Assembly (NCBI GenBank): GCA_036346405.1
Contig: CM070546.1
Coordinates: 97,814,288 to 97,878,287, forward strand
From: Phyllostachys edulis
Lineage: Eukaryota > Streptophyta > Magnoliopsida > Poales > Poaceae
DNA: 64,000 nt
Direction: 5' to 3'
The translations under genes were made by a program, and so were the position numbers. The notes under the pieces are model-generated. The model was not told the DNA's origin and searched no databases. It saw nothing but the letters and a program-made list of their open reading frames with translations. This document shows, in pieces, positions 23,921-35,467 of the stretch (positions are counted from its first letter, which is position 1; each line of letters opens with the position of its first letter).

Positions 23921-25208
23921 TGAAGCCCGACGAGTTTCTTAAATCGCCGATCGTCTCAATTCATCGCATCAATGCCGCCGGCCTCCGATGCTTCTCTTCG
24001 TCTCACGCTCCAAATTTATTCCTTGTTTTGTGTAACATCCCAAATCTGGTGTGTGTTTCAAATGTAAGAAAATGAGAAGAAATTAAAACTTTTCTTGCAT
24101 CTTGAAGTTTTGAACTTTTACGTAATTCTTGTAAAGGAATGTGGAAATCAAAACCTAAATCTCTAATTGACTAAAGTCATGACCTCCTTGTTGAGAATCT
24201 TGTGTTCAACCTCTGGAAATATTTTTCCTTGGTTCTAGGGATGCTGGGTGACTCCTCTGAAAATTTTTATAATTTGTAGAAATTATTTGATAATTTTTGG
24301 AGGCCAGTCAAACCAGTTTGACTCTTGGTCAAACCCTAGAACAAGACTTGAGAAATTTCTGGAGAAAAATACTTTGCATAAAAACCTCTGGAAAATTTAT
24401 ACAAGGTTTATCCTGGAGTGAGGAACCTCTAGTCCAAATTTTAGAATTTTTGGAGTTAGTTTGCTACCTCTAAAAATTCTTCCAAGTTTTTCAGCTCCTT
24501 TCAAACCTTTGGTCAAAGTTGCTGTTGGACTCGAGTCAGACTCGAGCCCAACCTCCCTTCTTGGTTGAACCCAACCTTCTCAGCTCAGCCCCGAGCCTGT
24601 TCAATCGCGCATGCAATGTGAGCTGTTGGATTTTAATCTAACCACCCGCAATCCTTGTGCCGTTCGGACCTCCCCATCTCACCTGTTGATCTCAGCCGTT
24701 GGATCTTAATCGAACGCTCGAGATTGCTTGTGTCATTCGGCTCTTCCGTTTAGCCCAATCAATCTCAACCGTCCATCTCGCATTGGACCACTACGATCAC
24801 GTGAGAGCGTTGGAGCCCTCCAAACTCCTTATTCAATCCTGGCCGTCCGTTTTTGATCGAATCGTGGTGTGTTGGGTCAGTGCCTAATGGGTTAGACTCA
24901 ACCCACTCGTTCCAGTTTTGCCCGAGCCTTTTTGTCTCTGTTTCTATGGCAGGTGGGCCTGCGCCGCACCTGTTCTTCCCCTACCTCTCGCCCACGCCAT
25001 TGCCAGCGCACGAGCGTGGGAGAGGCAGCGCCTTGTCACTTCCTTGAGTCCTTTAAACGGCTCTTTGCTGCAAGCATTAATTGCCGCCAGTGCTTTCGGC
25101 CCCAAAGTCCTCCTCCTCTGCTGCGCCACGTGCTCCGAGTGTCCATGGTAGGGGCATGAACTGAGCTCACCCTTGAGCTTTGCTTTTACTCAACCCTTGT
25201 TCCTTCAG

Positions 25209-25218
25209 CTATATAAAG
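25209..25218 (+). promoter_or_regulatory. TATA box of the 5.2 kb solo LTR
   Basis: The sequence CTATATAAAGCC precedes a CT-rich stretch, in the orientation of the LTR. It is the best promoter candidate in this LTR. Transcription from it would run rightward. Confidence 0.45.
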
Positions 25219-26174
25219 CCCTCAAGCTCTTCCTTGGACCCTTTTCCAGCTCTAGCTTGCACCTTCTCTGTTGTTGAGCTCCAAAACACCAGAGAGCCCT
25301 TAGCCGCCATTGTTGGACCTTGAAGCTCCTCGGTGCCGACAATGCTCTAGTGGTTCTTCATTCTTTCTTTTCGCGTCACCTTGTGCCTCTCTTTACCCTA
25401 ATCCTTTCCCCTAACTTGATTTTGGGTTGCTTTCACAGGAGCCGCCTGAATTTGAGTTTTGGATCTCTTCGGCCGAATCACCCCCTTTCTTCCTCAGTGC
25501 CAATAAGCACCTCTTCATTTCAATTGCTTGCTCATGGACCTTCTGTGAGCCCTATTGAAGCTATCTTGATGACCCGGTCGTGTTCTTTTGCCTAGGCTGT
25601 CATCTCCTCGTTGTCTTCTTCGTCGCCAGCACAGTGCTTCGTCACGAGAGCAGCTCCGGCCTTCTCTGTGCCTTTTCCGTGCTAAGGTAGCTTCTCGTTA
25701 ATCCCTAGAAGCTTGGCACCTGCTTCCTTTAACCGCTGCGGAGCTCCTTTTGCTTTTCGTAGTTTGGCTATGCGTGGCACCACCGCCCATCTCCGGCTAG
25801 CCACCGGTGTGGTCCTCGCCGTGGTCGCCACCTCCACCAAGTGGTGCGTGGCTATGCGGACTCGTTTGGCCCTTGGTTTGCGCCCGTGAGGTCCTCATCA
25901 CCGGCGGTGAGGCCATCTTTGCCCTCGGTCTTTTGTCAGACAGGAACAGCCCAGCGCCGTTGTCGTTAAGACAATGATACGGCCATTAAAACTGCTAATC
26001 AATGTTTAATCACTGTTAATCTATGCTTAGTATTAATGGTTGTCCTTATCTGTGCTTGGCTGTCGCTTACAAGTGGGCCCAGCACTCCTTTAAGCCCCGT
26101 GTGTGGCTTAATTAGCCACTGACATGAGGGCCCGCGCGCTTAAACCCACGTGTGTTAAGTGCGCAACGCTTAGT

Positions 26175-26625
26175 CCCGCTCTAGACCGTTCGATCTGAGA
26201 TCAACGGCCCAGATCTGTTGAGACTTTCGGACCTCTGGATCTCTCAAATCATCGTGGGCCATTCATTTCTTGATCTGTGGCTCAGATCTCGTGGAACGTT
26301 TGGACCACTAAACCTCCACCGTCCGATCTAGATCCAACGATCTAGATCGCTGTGAACGTTCGGACCACCGAACCTCAGCCGTCCATTTGGAGATCTACGG
26401 TCGAGATCTAAGGGAATTTCAGACCGCCGGACCTCCCCGTAGCTTTGGGCCATCCATTTTGAGATCAGCGGCCTAGATCGAGTGGAACGTTCGGACCTTC
26501 CGAACGATGCCTCGCTCTGAGCCGCTCATTTCTTGATCAACGGCCTAGATCGTGTGGGATGTTCGGACCGTCCGAAGTCTCCCTCGCTGTGGACCGTTAG
26601 ATCTCCATCCAACGTTTGGCTCTGT
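26175..26625. repeat. Tandem ~80 bp repeats with GTTCGGACC palindromes
   Basis: About six degenerate copies share the order 'gatctagatc...gtggaacgttcggacc...ccgaac...ccgtcc'. They lie inside the solo LTR, 3' of its GC-rich part. Confidence 0.7.
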
Positions 26626-29258
26626 TGGGCTGTGCGCGTGGCTGTGCTTTGGTGCACATGGGCCATTGGATTCAATCTCAGCGGCCCATGTTTTTCCGCT
26701 TCGAGTTAGTTTTTATTTTTTCTGGTAAGCTTTTGTTTGTAAACTGAAAATTGTATTAAACTTCAAAATTGCATAACTAATTCGTTTTAATTCCTTTTTG
26801 GTTGATTCAAATTTTGCTATTTCTAGTTTTAACTAAGCTTTAATCTAAAAATGGTTAGAGGCTTGGTTCTTTTCCAGAAAAAAATTTGTTAGTAGATTAA
26901 ATTCTGTTAGGCTTTATTTGTGCTCTAAAAATTCTTTTAACTTGAAAAATACATAAGTATTTCTCTATAGCTCCTTTTTGAGTGAAACCAAGTTTGTTGG
27001 CTTTATCTATTAGTGTTCTTAATTGTAGAATAGGTTTTAGGCTTGCTGCTGCTATTAAGTTTTCTGTGGTTGCATTGTTTTGTGCTCTTTTTCTTGTCTT
27101 TGAAAAATCATAGAAAATGCATCCTAGCTCCAAATGAGGTGAATCAAATTGTGTTGTTCATCTCATGTGGTGCTTTGTTTACCATAACATTTTCAGGTGC
27201 AACACCTCTCTGGAAATTTGTGCTAAAGATTTAATTTCGGATGAACAGTACACGAGATGAATTTTTCAGCCTTTTTCCAACAAACCAAACTTGTTTTGGC
27301 CATAACTTTAGCATTGAGAATCCAAATCAATTGGTTCTTGTTGCTAAATTCTTTAAAAATCATGCTCTACCTTCTGTAAAAATTTCATAGCTTTTGGCTG
27401 AAGTTGTTTTTTGAGTCTTTTCGGTGCTCTTCATTCTTATCGGTTCTTTTCGTTCTTTTGTTAGGTGCCGACGAGTTCGTTGAGTTCGAAAGCGATCCTC
27501 TACAGCAAGAAAGCTACCATCAAGGCAAGCAGTTTGATCATATTAATCCCATTACTTGCAAAGTCTAAATATCTTGTTTGCAAAGTGTATGTATGCATGC
27601 TCTATTTTGTGTTAAACTATCAATCGATTAGTTGATCCTCTAGATGCATAATCTGTAGGTAAATATTTATCCTCTACTACTGAGCCTAGGATTATCTTGC
27701 TGTGATTTTAGAGCTCGCTGGATGAGTTTTTATCACTTAGTAGTTTACGAGTTGTTGTTGCTTAGTCATGCTTAGCTACCGGTAGAATTGGGCGGTTATC
27801 GACTTAGTCGATAACTTTGATCACACAAATCTTATTATTACCATTATGTCCAGTACCTTGTGCTTTGTTACTTTGTAAAGTATAAAACTAAAAATGAAAT
27901 GTTTGAGACTTGGGCATATGGTATGATGGTGTGATTATCTGGTGTGTGGTGGTATGTCTAAGTCAGCAAGGACCGAACATCTTGTTACACTAAACCAAGC
28001 ATTCTTGCGTGCTAACCACATGAGGGGGATATGGGACTTCTCTTGACTTAGTACTTTGGCATGTGTTAGCTCTGAGTTGTAGGAGGTTGTGTGTGTGTGT
28101 GTTGTGTTGAAAAAGAAACTTGTGTTTATGTGTGGGTGAGCGGGAGTGAAATCCTATCTAGGTTCTCCACACCGAAGGGCATTGTAGTTGTCCGGGAGCT
28201 TTACCCTATAGTGGGAGTTGACTTTTGGCTTTACAATGACTCTGTCTCAACGTATGGGTTTCTATCCATATGGGCGACTCGTAGTTAATACACAATATTG
28301 GAAATGTCTCGTAGGACTTAGCCGTGTCGGCATACCAAAGGAAGTGTGCTTAATCTTATGGCAAAAAGGTGGTCTGACGTGTGGGTACATTGGTACACCC
28401 CTGCAGGGTTTCAAACTATTCGAATAGCCTCGTCCTAGGTTATGGACACGCTTGGGGAAGTCTTTCGAGAGTTAGACTATAACCTTTAATTAAAACTTGA
28501 TGTGGGTGGTATGAATGGGTAATTCATGCTATTGTTGCGGTGGCTATTGGGTTAGTCACTTCCAGGTTGTTGTTGTCATTTATCTATTGTTACTCGCTAT
28601 TATTTCAACATTAAAAACAGATTGCAAAATTGCTTTCAAATTACTACATTATTGCAAATGAAATTTGCTTGATGCTGAAAATAACCTACAGCCTACTCCT
28701 TTGATTAAAGCTTGCATGTAGCTATGTGTATGCTGTTACTTGTAAGTCTTGTGAGTGCATTTTTTACTCATTTGCATTGCTTAATTGTTGCAGAGGAGGT
28801 TGATCCCCAAGGGATTGACTATCGTGAGACGGACTTCGACTTTGATGACTAGGTTGGTGGCCCGGTCGGTTGCCTTGTAGGCTAAAGGCAAACCGTATGG
28901 CTTTTGCTTGTTGCCATCTTATGACTTTTACTTCTGCTGTTATTTGAGCTCTTTAGCTTGTGTTGTGACCGGTTGGCCCTAGTTGTAATAACTCTATTAT
29001 GTATGTCTTTTGGATTTGTAAGCTTTTGCTTCGGTTCTGTGTGTTGAATGGAATTGATGCGTAATTTTGTAAAGGGGTATGTGTGCTGCAAATTCTGGGA
29101 AGTACACGTATCTCGAGGTTTGGATTATTTGATTTGTAATACTAGGACCAAGTGGATGGTTAAGCATTACAAGCCAAACAATCCGGGTTCTCACATTTTA
29201 TAAAAAGGATCATCCACCATCGAAGATGATTATCCCCATTTATACAAAAAAAACAGAA

Positions 29259-29788
29259 ATGACTGCCTCTTCTGTTTCCTTGTGGCGGCATTGATGGCCT
29301 ACACCGCCGACTGTCTGAGCACCTCTCTCACAGACGTTGAACCGTCTTCTTGGAAGAACACTGCTTCAACAAAGTGTCTTCACTCTCTCTCAGAATTTTC
29401 TTTGGAGCGGTGGCGGCTACCTTCCGCCGTCTTGACATCCTCCTCCGCCGTGTCTTTCGGGTGATCTACTTTTGGCGAGTTTGTCGTGTTATCGACGTGG
29501 TCCTCCAAAACGACGTTGCACATCTCCAGGAGGCTTGCCGTCACTTGGGCTCACAGTCGAGGCGGCGGGCGACCAAGTCGACGGTGCCGAGACCCTCAAG
29601 CAAGGGAAGAGAGCCTATGGGCTCAATTCTTCTTGGTTCAACGATCCGAGGGTCTTGAGAGACACTTTCGAGCGTCTTGGCGTCGTGGTGGGCGCATTCG
29701 AGCTTTGTTCGATCACGAACCGTCCGCCCCCACCACCGCCGCCAACGAAGTATTGAAAACGGAGATAACAGCCTACCTCCGCCACTAG
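29259..29788 (+). pseudogene. CACTA-associated ORF of unknown family, copy in D
   Basis: Starting at an ATG at 29259 and ending at TAG 29786-29788, this region aligns with ORFs in the short CACTA (47671-48195, minus) and in CACTA E (39818-39994 plus 43151-43514). Shared pieces include VVLQNDVAHL and YGLNSSWFN-type segments. This copy has stops and frameshifts (for example after SLWRH). I do not recognise the family. Its recurrence suggests a protein once encoded by the transposon itself. The sequence is moderately GC-rich and predicted to be helical. Confidence 0.6.
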
Positions 29789-30071
29789 AAAAACTTTGTT
29801 TATTTATAGGTTTCTACTTTTTTTAATCCTTTTGTAAGCGACTGGCCACGCTATTTGGCCACATGAAAATTCCAAAATTAAAAATTTAAAAGTTTGGAGG
29901 TGAAGTTACTATTTTAATTATATGTCCCACACGGACGGTTCTATTATGGAACTGTCTGTGAAATGATTTTTTCTCAAGTATATTTATTTTGTATATACAC
30001 TTACATGACATGAAGAAATTACATGTTTATATGTCAATTTTGGCATTTAAATCTTCTTTAAAATTTGCTTG

Positions 30072-30072
<1 letters not shown>

Positions 30073-30150
<78 letters not shown>
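30073..30150. repeat. (TA)n microsatellite
   Basis: An uninterrupted TA run of about 78 bp lies just downstream of the CACTA ORF. The short CACTA element has a similar TA run (47462-47529) at the equivalent place. Confidence 0.95.
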
Positions 30151-30154
<4 letters not shown>

Positions 30155-30924
30155 TGGTATTGAAGCTTGTTGAGTGGTATTTGGTATTGTTCTTCAATCG
30201 GGTTCGTGACAATTGGTATCGAGCCGTTTGATCCATAACTTGCAACCAAACAATCCTTAATCGAGATGGGCGGCAACTCGAAGCTAACCCAGCGATCTTG
30301 GCGCGAGGCGAGTTGCTCAAGCAGCTAGAGGTCCAGTGCGCGGCCATCCAAACCTCGGTGGAGGAGATGAAGCCCAAGATGGTGACCCCGCCGGTGCAGG
30401 CCTCCTCGTCGACCCCGCCGGCATAGGCTTCCTCATCGAGGTCGCTCGCCACCGGCGAGCAGGACAACCTGATGCCCGCCAAGTGCTCGAAGATGTGTTC
30501 CGGCGACAACACCGCCTCGCAGAAGTCCGCCCTCATGCCGAACGCGGCCCCGGGTTCTCCCGCAACCGCCGCCTTGCTCGACACTGCCCTTGTCAATTCC
30601 ATCTCCGTCGAGTTCTCTACAAGGCCTGAGCAGTCGGTGGGGCAGCAGCAGACATTCTTCCGAATTGACCTCACCTCATGTGGTGCTTTCGGTGGTGTTA
30701 GAAATACCCAAACGAATACGGTTGTCTGTGGCCACCGCGACAAAGTGGGTTGAGAGGAATCCTGGCCACCTCCTTCTCGAATCCCAAGAATAAGTACCGA
30801 AGTCGAGCCACGACTAACATCATGGCCGTCGTTCAAGTGTGAACGAGGCGGGATGCAATCAAGAACCCAAGGCGGAGAGCTGCCATCCGAGGTCCGATGG
30901 CTCGCCATCGCTTTCTTGGCGTTT
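30151..30924 (+). pseudogene. Captured fragment resembling a retrotransposon leader and gag start, within D
   Basis: The stretch 'gacaattggtatcgagcc' at 30208-30225 resembles an LTR-retrotransposon primer site (TTGGTATCAGAGC type). It is followed by a coding-like region containing QLEVQCAAIQTSVEEMKPK (about 30320-30370) and then PAKCSKMCSG, which I judge similar to gag N-termini of grass retrotransposons. A TAG interrupts it near 30424. From about 30650 to 30924 I cannot assign the sequence. It lies directly upstream of the phytepsin part. Confidence 0.45.
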
Positions 30925-31012
30925 GAAGTGATGACATAGTTCCTTTGGACAACTACACGGACACTCAAGATTTTGGAGAGATTGGCATCGACACGCCACC
31001 ACGAGTTTCATC

Positions 31013-32371
31013 GTGATATTTGACACTGGAAGCTCCAACTGGTGGGTTCCATCGTCGAAATGTTCTTTTTCAATAGCATGCTACTTACAACACAGATACG
31101 AGTCAACCAAGTCAAGCACATACGAAAAGAATGGAGAAACTTGCACAATTACCTATGGCTCTAGGTCAAATGCTGGCTTCTTCAGGGAGGACAGTGTGTT
31201 AGTTGGCGACTTTGTTGTAAAAAATCAGAAGTTCATTGAGACAACCTGTGAAACCAGCGTTATGTTTGTCATTGGAAAGTTTGATGGTATACTTGGCCTT
31301 GGATTTTCCGAGATCTCTGTGGGAGGAGCCCCTCCAATTTGGCAGAGCATGAAAGAGCAGAAACTGATTGCGAAGGATGGCTTCTCATTTTGGCTTAACC
31401 GTGACCCTGATGCATCCACTGGAGGTGAGCTTGTCTTCGGTGCTGTAGACCCAAAACACTACAAGGGGAGCCATACATATGTTCCTGTTACTCGCAAAGG
31501 CTACTGGCAGTTTGACATGGGGGATCTTATTAGTGATGGCCACTCGACTGGCTTCTGTGCTGGTGGTTGTGCTGCTATTGTTGACTCAGGGACTTCACTG
31601 CTCGTCGACCCAACAACCATAGTGGCTCAAGTGAATCATGCATTTGGGGCTGAGGGAATTATCAGTACAGAATGCAAAGAAGAAGTGAGTAGGTTGGTTT
31701 TGAAGATTGAGAAGTTGAATGACAAATTGAAAGAGATGGAGAACAGTAATGTGGACCTTGAGAACATGATATCCCAGCATGCAGAGGACATCCGTATCCT
31801 TGCTGAACAAAATCTTTCTGCCGAGTTAACTATCAGAGGTCTTCATGATGAATTGGATATGTTAAAGGAAATGAAAGCAAATCTTGAGAATGAAGTGGGG
31901 CTCCACATTGGTGAGAAGAAAGTGCTTCAGCAAGACTTGGCCCGTCAGAAGGAAGATAAGGAAATTCTGCACAAGCAGCACTGTTCTCTGGAACATGAGA
32001 CGAAGGCAGTAAATATAAGAGCAGCAACACTCCAGCAGTTACTTGAGGAATTGCAGAATAAAAACCTTGAATTGAAGGAGGCATGCACGGCGCATGACAT
32101 TGAAAAGGCACTCCTCTTGGAAAAAGTTTGTGACATGGAGACGCTGTCAGAAGAGTATTCAATCTTGAAGAAATCATTTTCAAATGCAATTGTCGAAATG
32201 GAAGCCCTGAAGGAGATCATAAAAGAACTAGAAGCTTCAGAAAGCTCTTTGAAATATGATATTTCCTTGCACAGTTCTGAGAAGGATGCTCTGGCATTAG
32301 AACTAGAGATCCTTGGTAAAAAATATGTCGATATTTCAGAGAAAAAGTGCATTGGTGTATGTGAAATGTAA
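31013..32371 (+). CDS. Phytepsin-NET fusion ORF (aspartic protease joined to a coiled coil), captured in CACTA D
   Basis: Residues 1-223 match plant aspartic protease (phytepsin): the first active-site DTG is at 4-6, the flap tyrosine in TITYGS at 48, and the second DSG at 191-193. At ISTECKE (about nt 31680), where the plant-specific insert would begin, it changes to ~225 residues of heptad-rich coiled coil resembling the NET1 (NETWORKED, actin-associated) family, for example EVGLHIGEKKVLQQDL. The frame opens with GTG; the first in-frame ATG is residue 84 (31262), after the first catalytic motif. Phytepsin homology starts earlier, at about 30925 (DDIVPLDNY), one base out of frame, so a 1 bp indel lies near 31012. 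No intron interrupts the phytepsin part. Expression is unproven, and a protein made from the first ATG would lack the N-lobe aspartate. Confidence 0.75.
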   Translation: MIFDTGSSNWWVPSSKCSFSIACYLQHRYESTKSSTYEKNGETCTITYGSRSNAGFFREDSVLVGDFVVKNQKFIETTCETSVMFVIGKFDGILGLGFSEISVGGAPPIWQSMKEQKLIAKDGFSFWLNRDPDASTGGELVFGAVDPKHYKGSHTYVPVTRKGYWQFDMGDLISDGHSTGFCAGGCAAIVDSGTSLLVDPTTIVAQVNHAFGAEGIISTECKEEVSRLVLKIEKLNDKLKEMENSNVDLENMISQHAEDIRILAEQNLSAELTIRGLHDELDMLKEMKANLENEVGLHIGEKKVLQQDLARQKEDKEILHKQHCSLEHETKAVNIRAATLQQLLEELQNKNLELKEACTAHDIEKALLLEKVCDMETLSEEYSILKKSFSNAIVEMEALKEIIKELEASESSLKYDISLHSSEKDALALELEILGKKYVDISEKKCIGVCEM

Positions 32372-33432
<1,061 letters not shown>

Positions 33433-33479
33433 ATGATGCACAAGCAACCACAAGCTTACCGCCGGGCTTTATAGAAAAA

Positions 33480-33733
33480 GTCATCACAGACGGTTCGATA
33501 GCACAAACCGTCTGCATGATATATACTATCACAGACGCAGTTTCAGCCATAAAACTATGCATGATAGGTTCTATCACGAGCGCTTCTCGATTAATTACCG
33601 TTTGTTAAAATATGCATCATGACGGTTTGAAAACCGTCGTGATGACCTCATGTCATCATCCATAAACTCGACGGCTCATGAAACAAATGCGTGATGGCGT
33701 TGAACCGTCATGAATACTTTTTTCGTAGTAGTG
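33480..33733. repeat. Right subterminal repeats and terminal inverted repeat of CACTA D
   Basis: Copies of TCACAGACGGTT-type motifs precede the terminus TTTTTTCGTAGTAGTG. The reverse complement aligns with the left end of the short CACTA at 46525 over the whole subterminal region. Confidence 0.82.
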
Positions 33734-33879
33734 AGTCGACGGATGTGCGGCGGAAGGAGGATGGACGATTTGAAAGGTGGCCACGGAGGTGTGTGGGAGG
33801 GAGGAGAGCGGGCTAGCGGTGGGGGGCGGTAGCGGGAAGGAAGGGGTGACATATGGTGGGATAAAATCATAATACTTAA

Positions 33880-34141
33880 ATGCAATTGCGAGGTAAAATC
33901 AAACGAGTAAAATTATAGAAAGAATTACACAAGAAAGTACACCGTCTTAGGAGATTCACATAAAATTTTATATTTTTTTGAACTCATTTGCTATATTTAA
34001 AAAATAGTACGAACAGCGGCTGAAACCTTAATTCGTCGATTAGGCCGAAACCCTAATCCGAGGGGGTGGGGCACGTGGCGGCCGGGTAGGCCACCGTACG
34101 GCGGCTATGAGGCAGCAGCGGCGTGGCGATGAGCAGGCGAG
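33880..34141 (-). repeat. Right inverted-repeat arm (probable MULE terminus)
   Basis: This is the reverse complement of the 19226-19450 region, with shared blocks aaagtacaccgtcttaggag, tgaactcatttgctatattt and ccctaatccgagggggtggg. It extends up to the TA run at 34149. Confidence 0.7.
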
Positions 34142-34145
34142 GCTG

Positions 34146-34148
<3 letters not shown>

Positions 34149-34217
<69 letters not shown>
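34149..34217. repeat. (TA)n microsatellite
   Basis: A pure TA run of 69 bp follows the right MULE-like arm. ORFs crossing it are artefacts. Confidence 0.95.
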
Positions 34218-34218
<1 letters not shown>

Positions 34219-35459
34219 CGGTTAGTTCTGTAAATATGAAGTGAAATCGTACTGATACTGCCAAAAATTCTCCCGGGAATTGAATTCCCGTCTCCGTCCT
34301 TGTGCCTGCAGCTGTGAATAGCTTCTCCTTTCGATCGTCTGGCCCCAAAAAAGTTTCCAAGAATACGACCTGATCGGAGAGAGCGAGAGCCGATAAATAG
34401 AGATGGCCTTCGTGAGTGAGTGATGGACGACGACCTCGGACCTACGTACCTTTGCCGCTGGCTACAGCGATTGTCCATGCGGTGTAACGCGGCGGGGCCC
34501 GCGCGACGACTAGCCGGGCCGGAGCTAGGGATCGATCGAGGTCGACCTGCCCGGCCGGGCCGGGTCCCCCGTGTCAACGTACGTCGCCGTCGCCGCTGAG
34601 TCACGCCAGGCCACCTGCATACGCTGCCCGGACCCTGACACCGATCGATCGTCCGCCCGCGTGCCAGCCCGTATCAGAGAAGTCTCGACGACCTTTCGTT
34701 GATTAGTCTCTCCTTGACTCGCTTGTCTAGCTGTGTCTAGGTAGGTAGGTATGGTCTTGTTCGTTTGTGCTCGCCCGCTGGCCGGGCAAATTACGGCACA
34801 TATCCATCCATGTCCATGTGTAAAACGTATTATGCGTGCATATTTACATGACGCAGATAGTATGTAACGCGCCTAGCTTGTTGAATCTTTCGACGTAACT
34901 AGAAGATCTAGAAGGAACGATTGATGTGAATGAATAGACAGGAGACGACGTCAGCATTTGGAAATATTCTGAACTAGAGTACACGATGGCTAGAGCCAAC
35001 TAACTAGCAGGTATCAGTACTAGTTTAGTTAGTCATGGAAGCAACCAGAAGATGATTCCAATGCGTCGTCGTCTCGTCAGATCTTAACACTAGCCAACTA
35101 GCTAGAATGCTTAGCAAAGGAAAAGCAACCAGTGCAACTAGATAGATCTCCCATGAATTGACCACAAGGGACCCTCGATCACTTAGCATCACAGCTCTGC
35201 TCCGTACAGTTTTATGATTTGACCTCTACTTCCTCTCATTGCACCCACTCGACGCAATTTTTGTGCAATCAGCTATTGCTGTGCATTGTGTTCGTGCTTC
35301 GCGATCGGGTGCCCATGGGCGGCTGAGTGCATGAGTGCACAGCACGCGGACTCTTAAAATGTTAGCAGCTTTGGTAAACCGTTAATTTCTATTGTAATGT
35401 TATTCTAACAAATCACAAGAAAACACATGTTACGAAACTATATTTACTAATACTAATTT
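34218..35459. other. Low-copy intergenic sequence without recognised gene
   Basis: This is one of the few stretches with no transposon signature that I can see. GC content is high at 34450-34680 and lower afterwards. I see no convincing ORF; the 34053-34604 minus-strand ORF runs through the TA repeat. It may be original host sequence between insertions. Confidence 0.4.
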
Positions 35460-35467
35460 CATGTGGC

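Larger units (their letters stand above)
24031..29195 (+). repeat. Solo LTR (5.2 kb) of a large-LTR gypsy family, inserted in CACTA D
   Basis: It begins TGTAACATCCC and ends GGTTCTCACA. The flanks are ttttg (24026-24030) and tttta (29196-29200), a 5 bp duplication with one mismatch. The CACTA copy at 46525-48745 has uninterrupted sequence across this site. No internal region or second LTR is present, so it is a solo LTR left by LTR-LTR recombination. The TGTAACATCCC start and several internal blocks recall the LTRs of element C and the solo LTR at 39995-43150. Confidence 0.78.

Noticed and set aside
25013..25595. Short ORFs in the solo LTR (24853-25595)
   Set aside because: They are short, overlap in several frames, carry no domain and lie in the transcribed GC-rich part of an LTR.
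29989..30231. ORFs of repeated Tyr-Ile residues (also 30072-30968, 33102-33608, 34040-34604, 46775-47185)
   Set aside because: They are open only because (TA)n tracts encode YIYI in every frame; no domain and no conservation.
34218..34620. Possible gene start in the GC-rich stretch
   Set aside because: No ATG-led frame of useful length was seen apart from the one running through the TA repeat, and no splice pattern was convincing.
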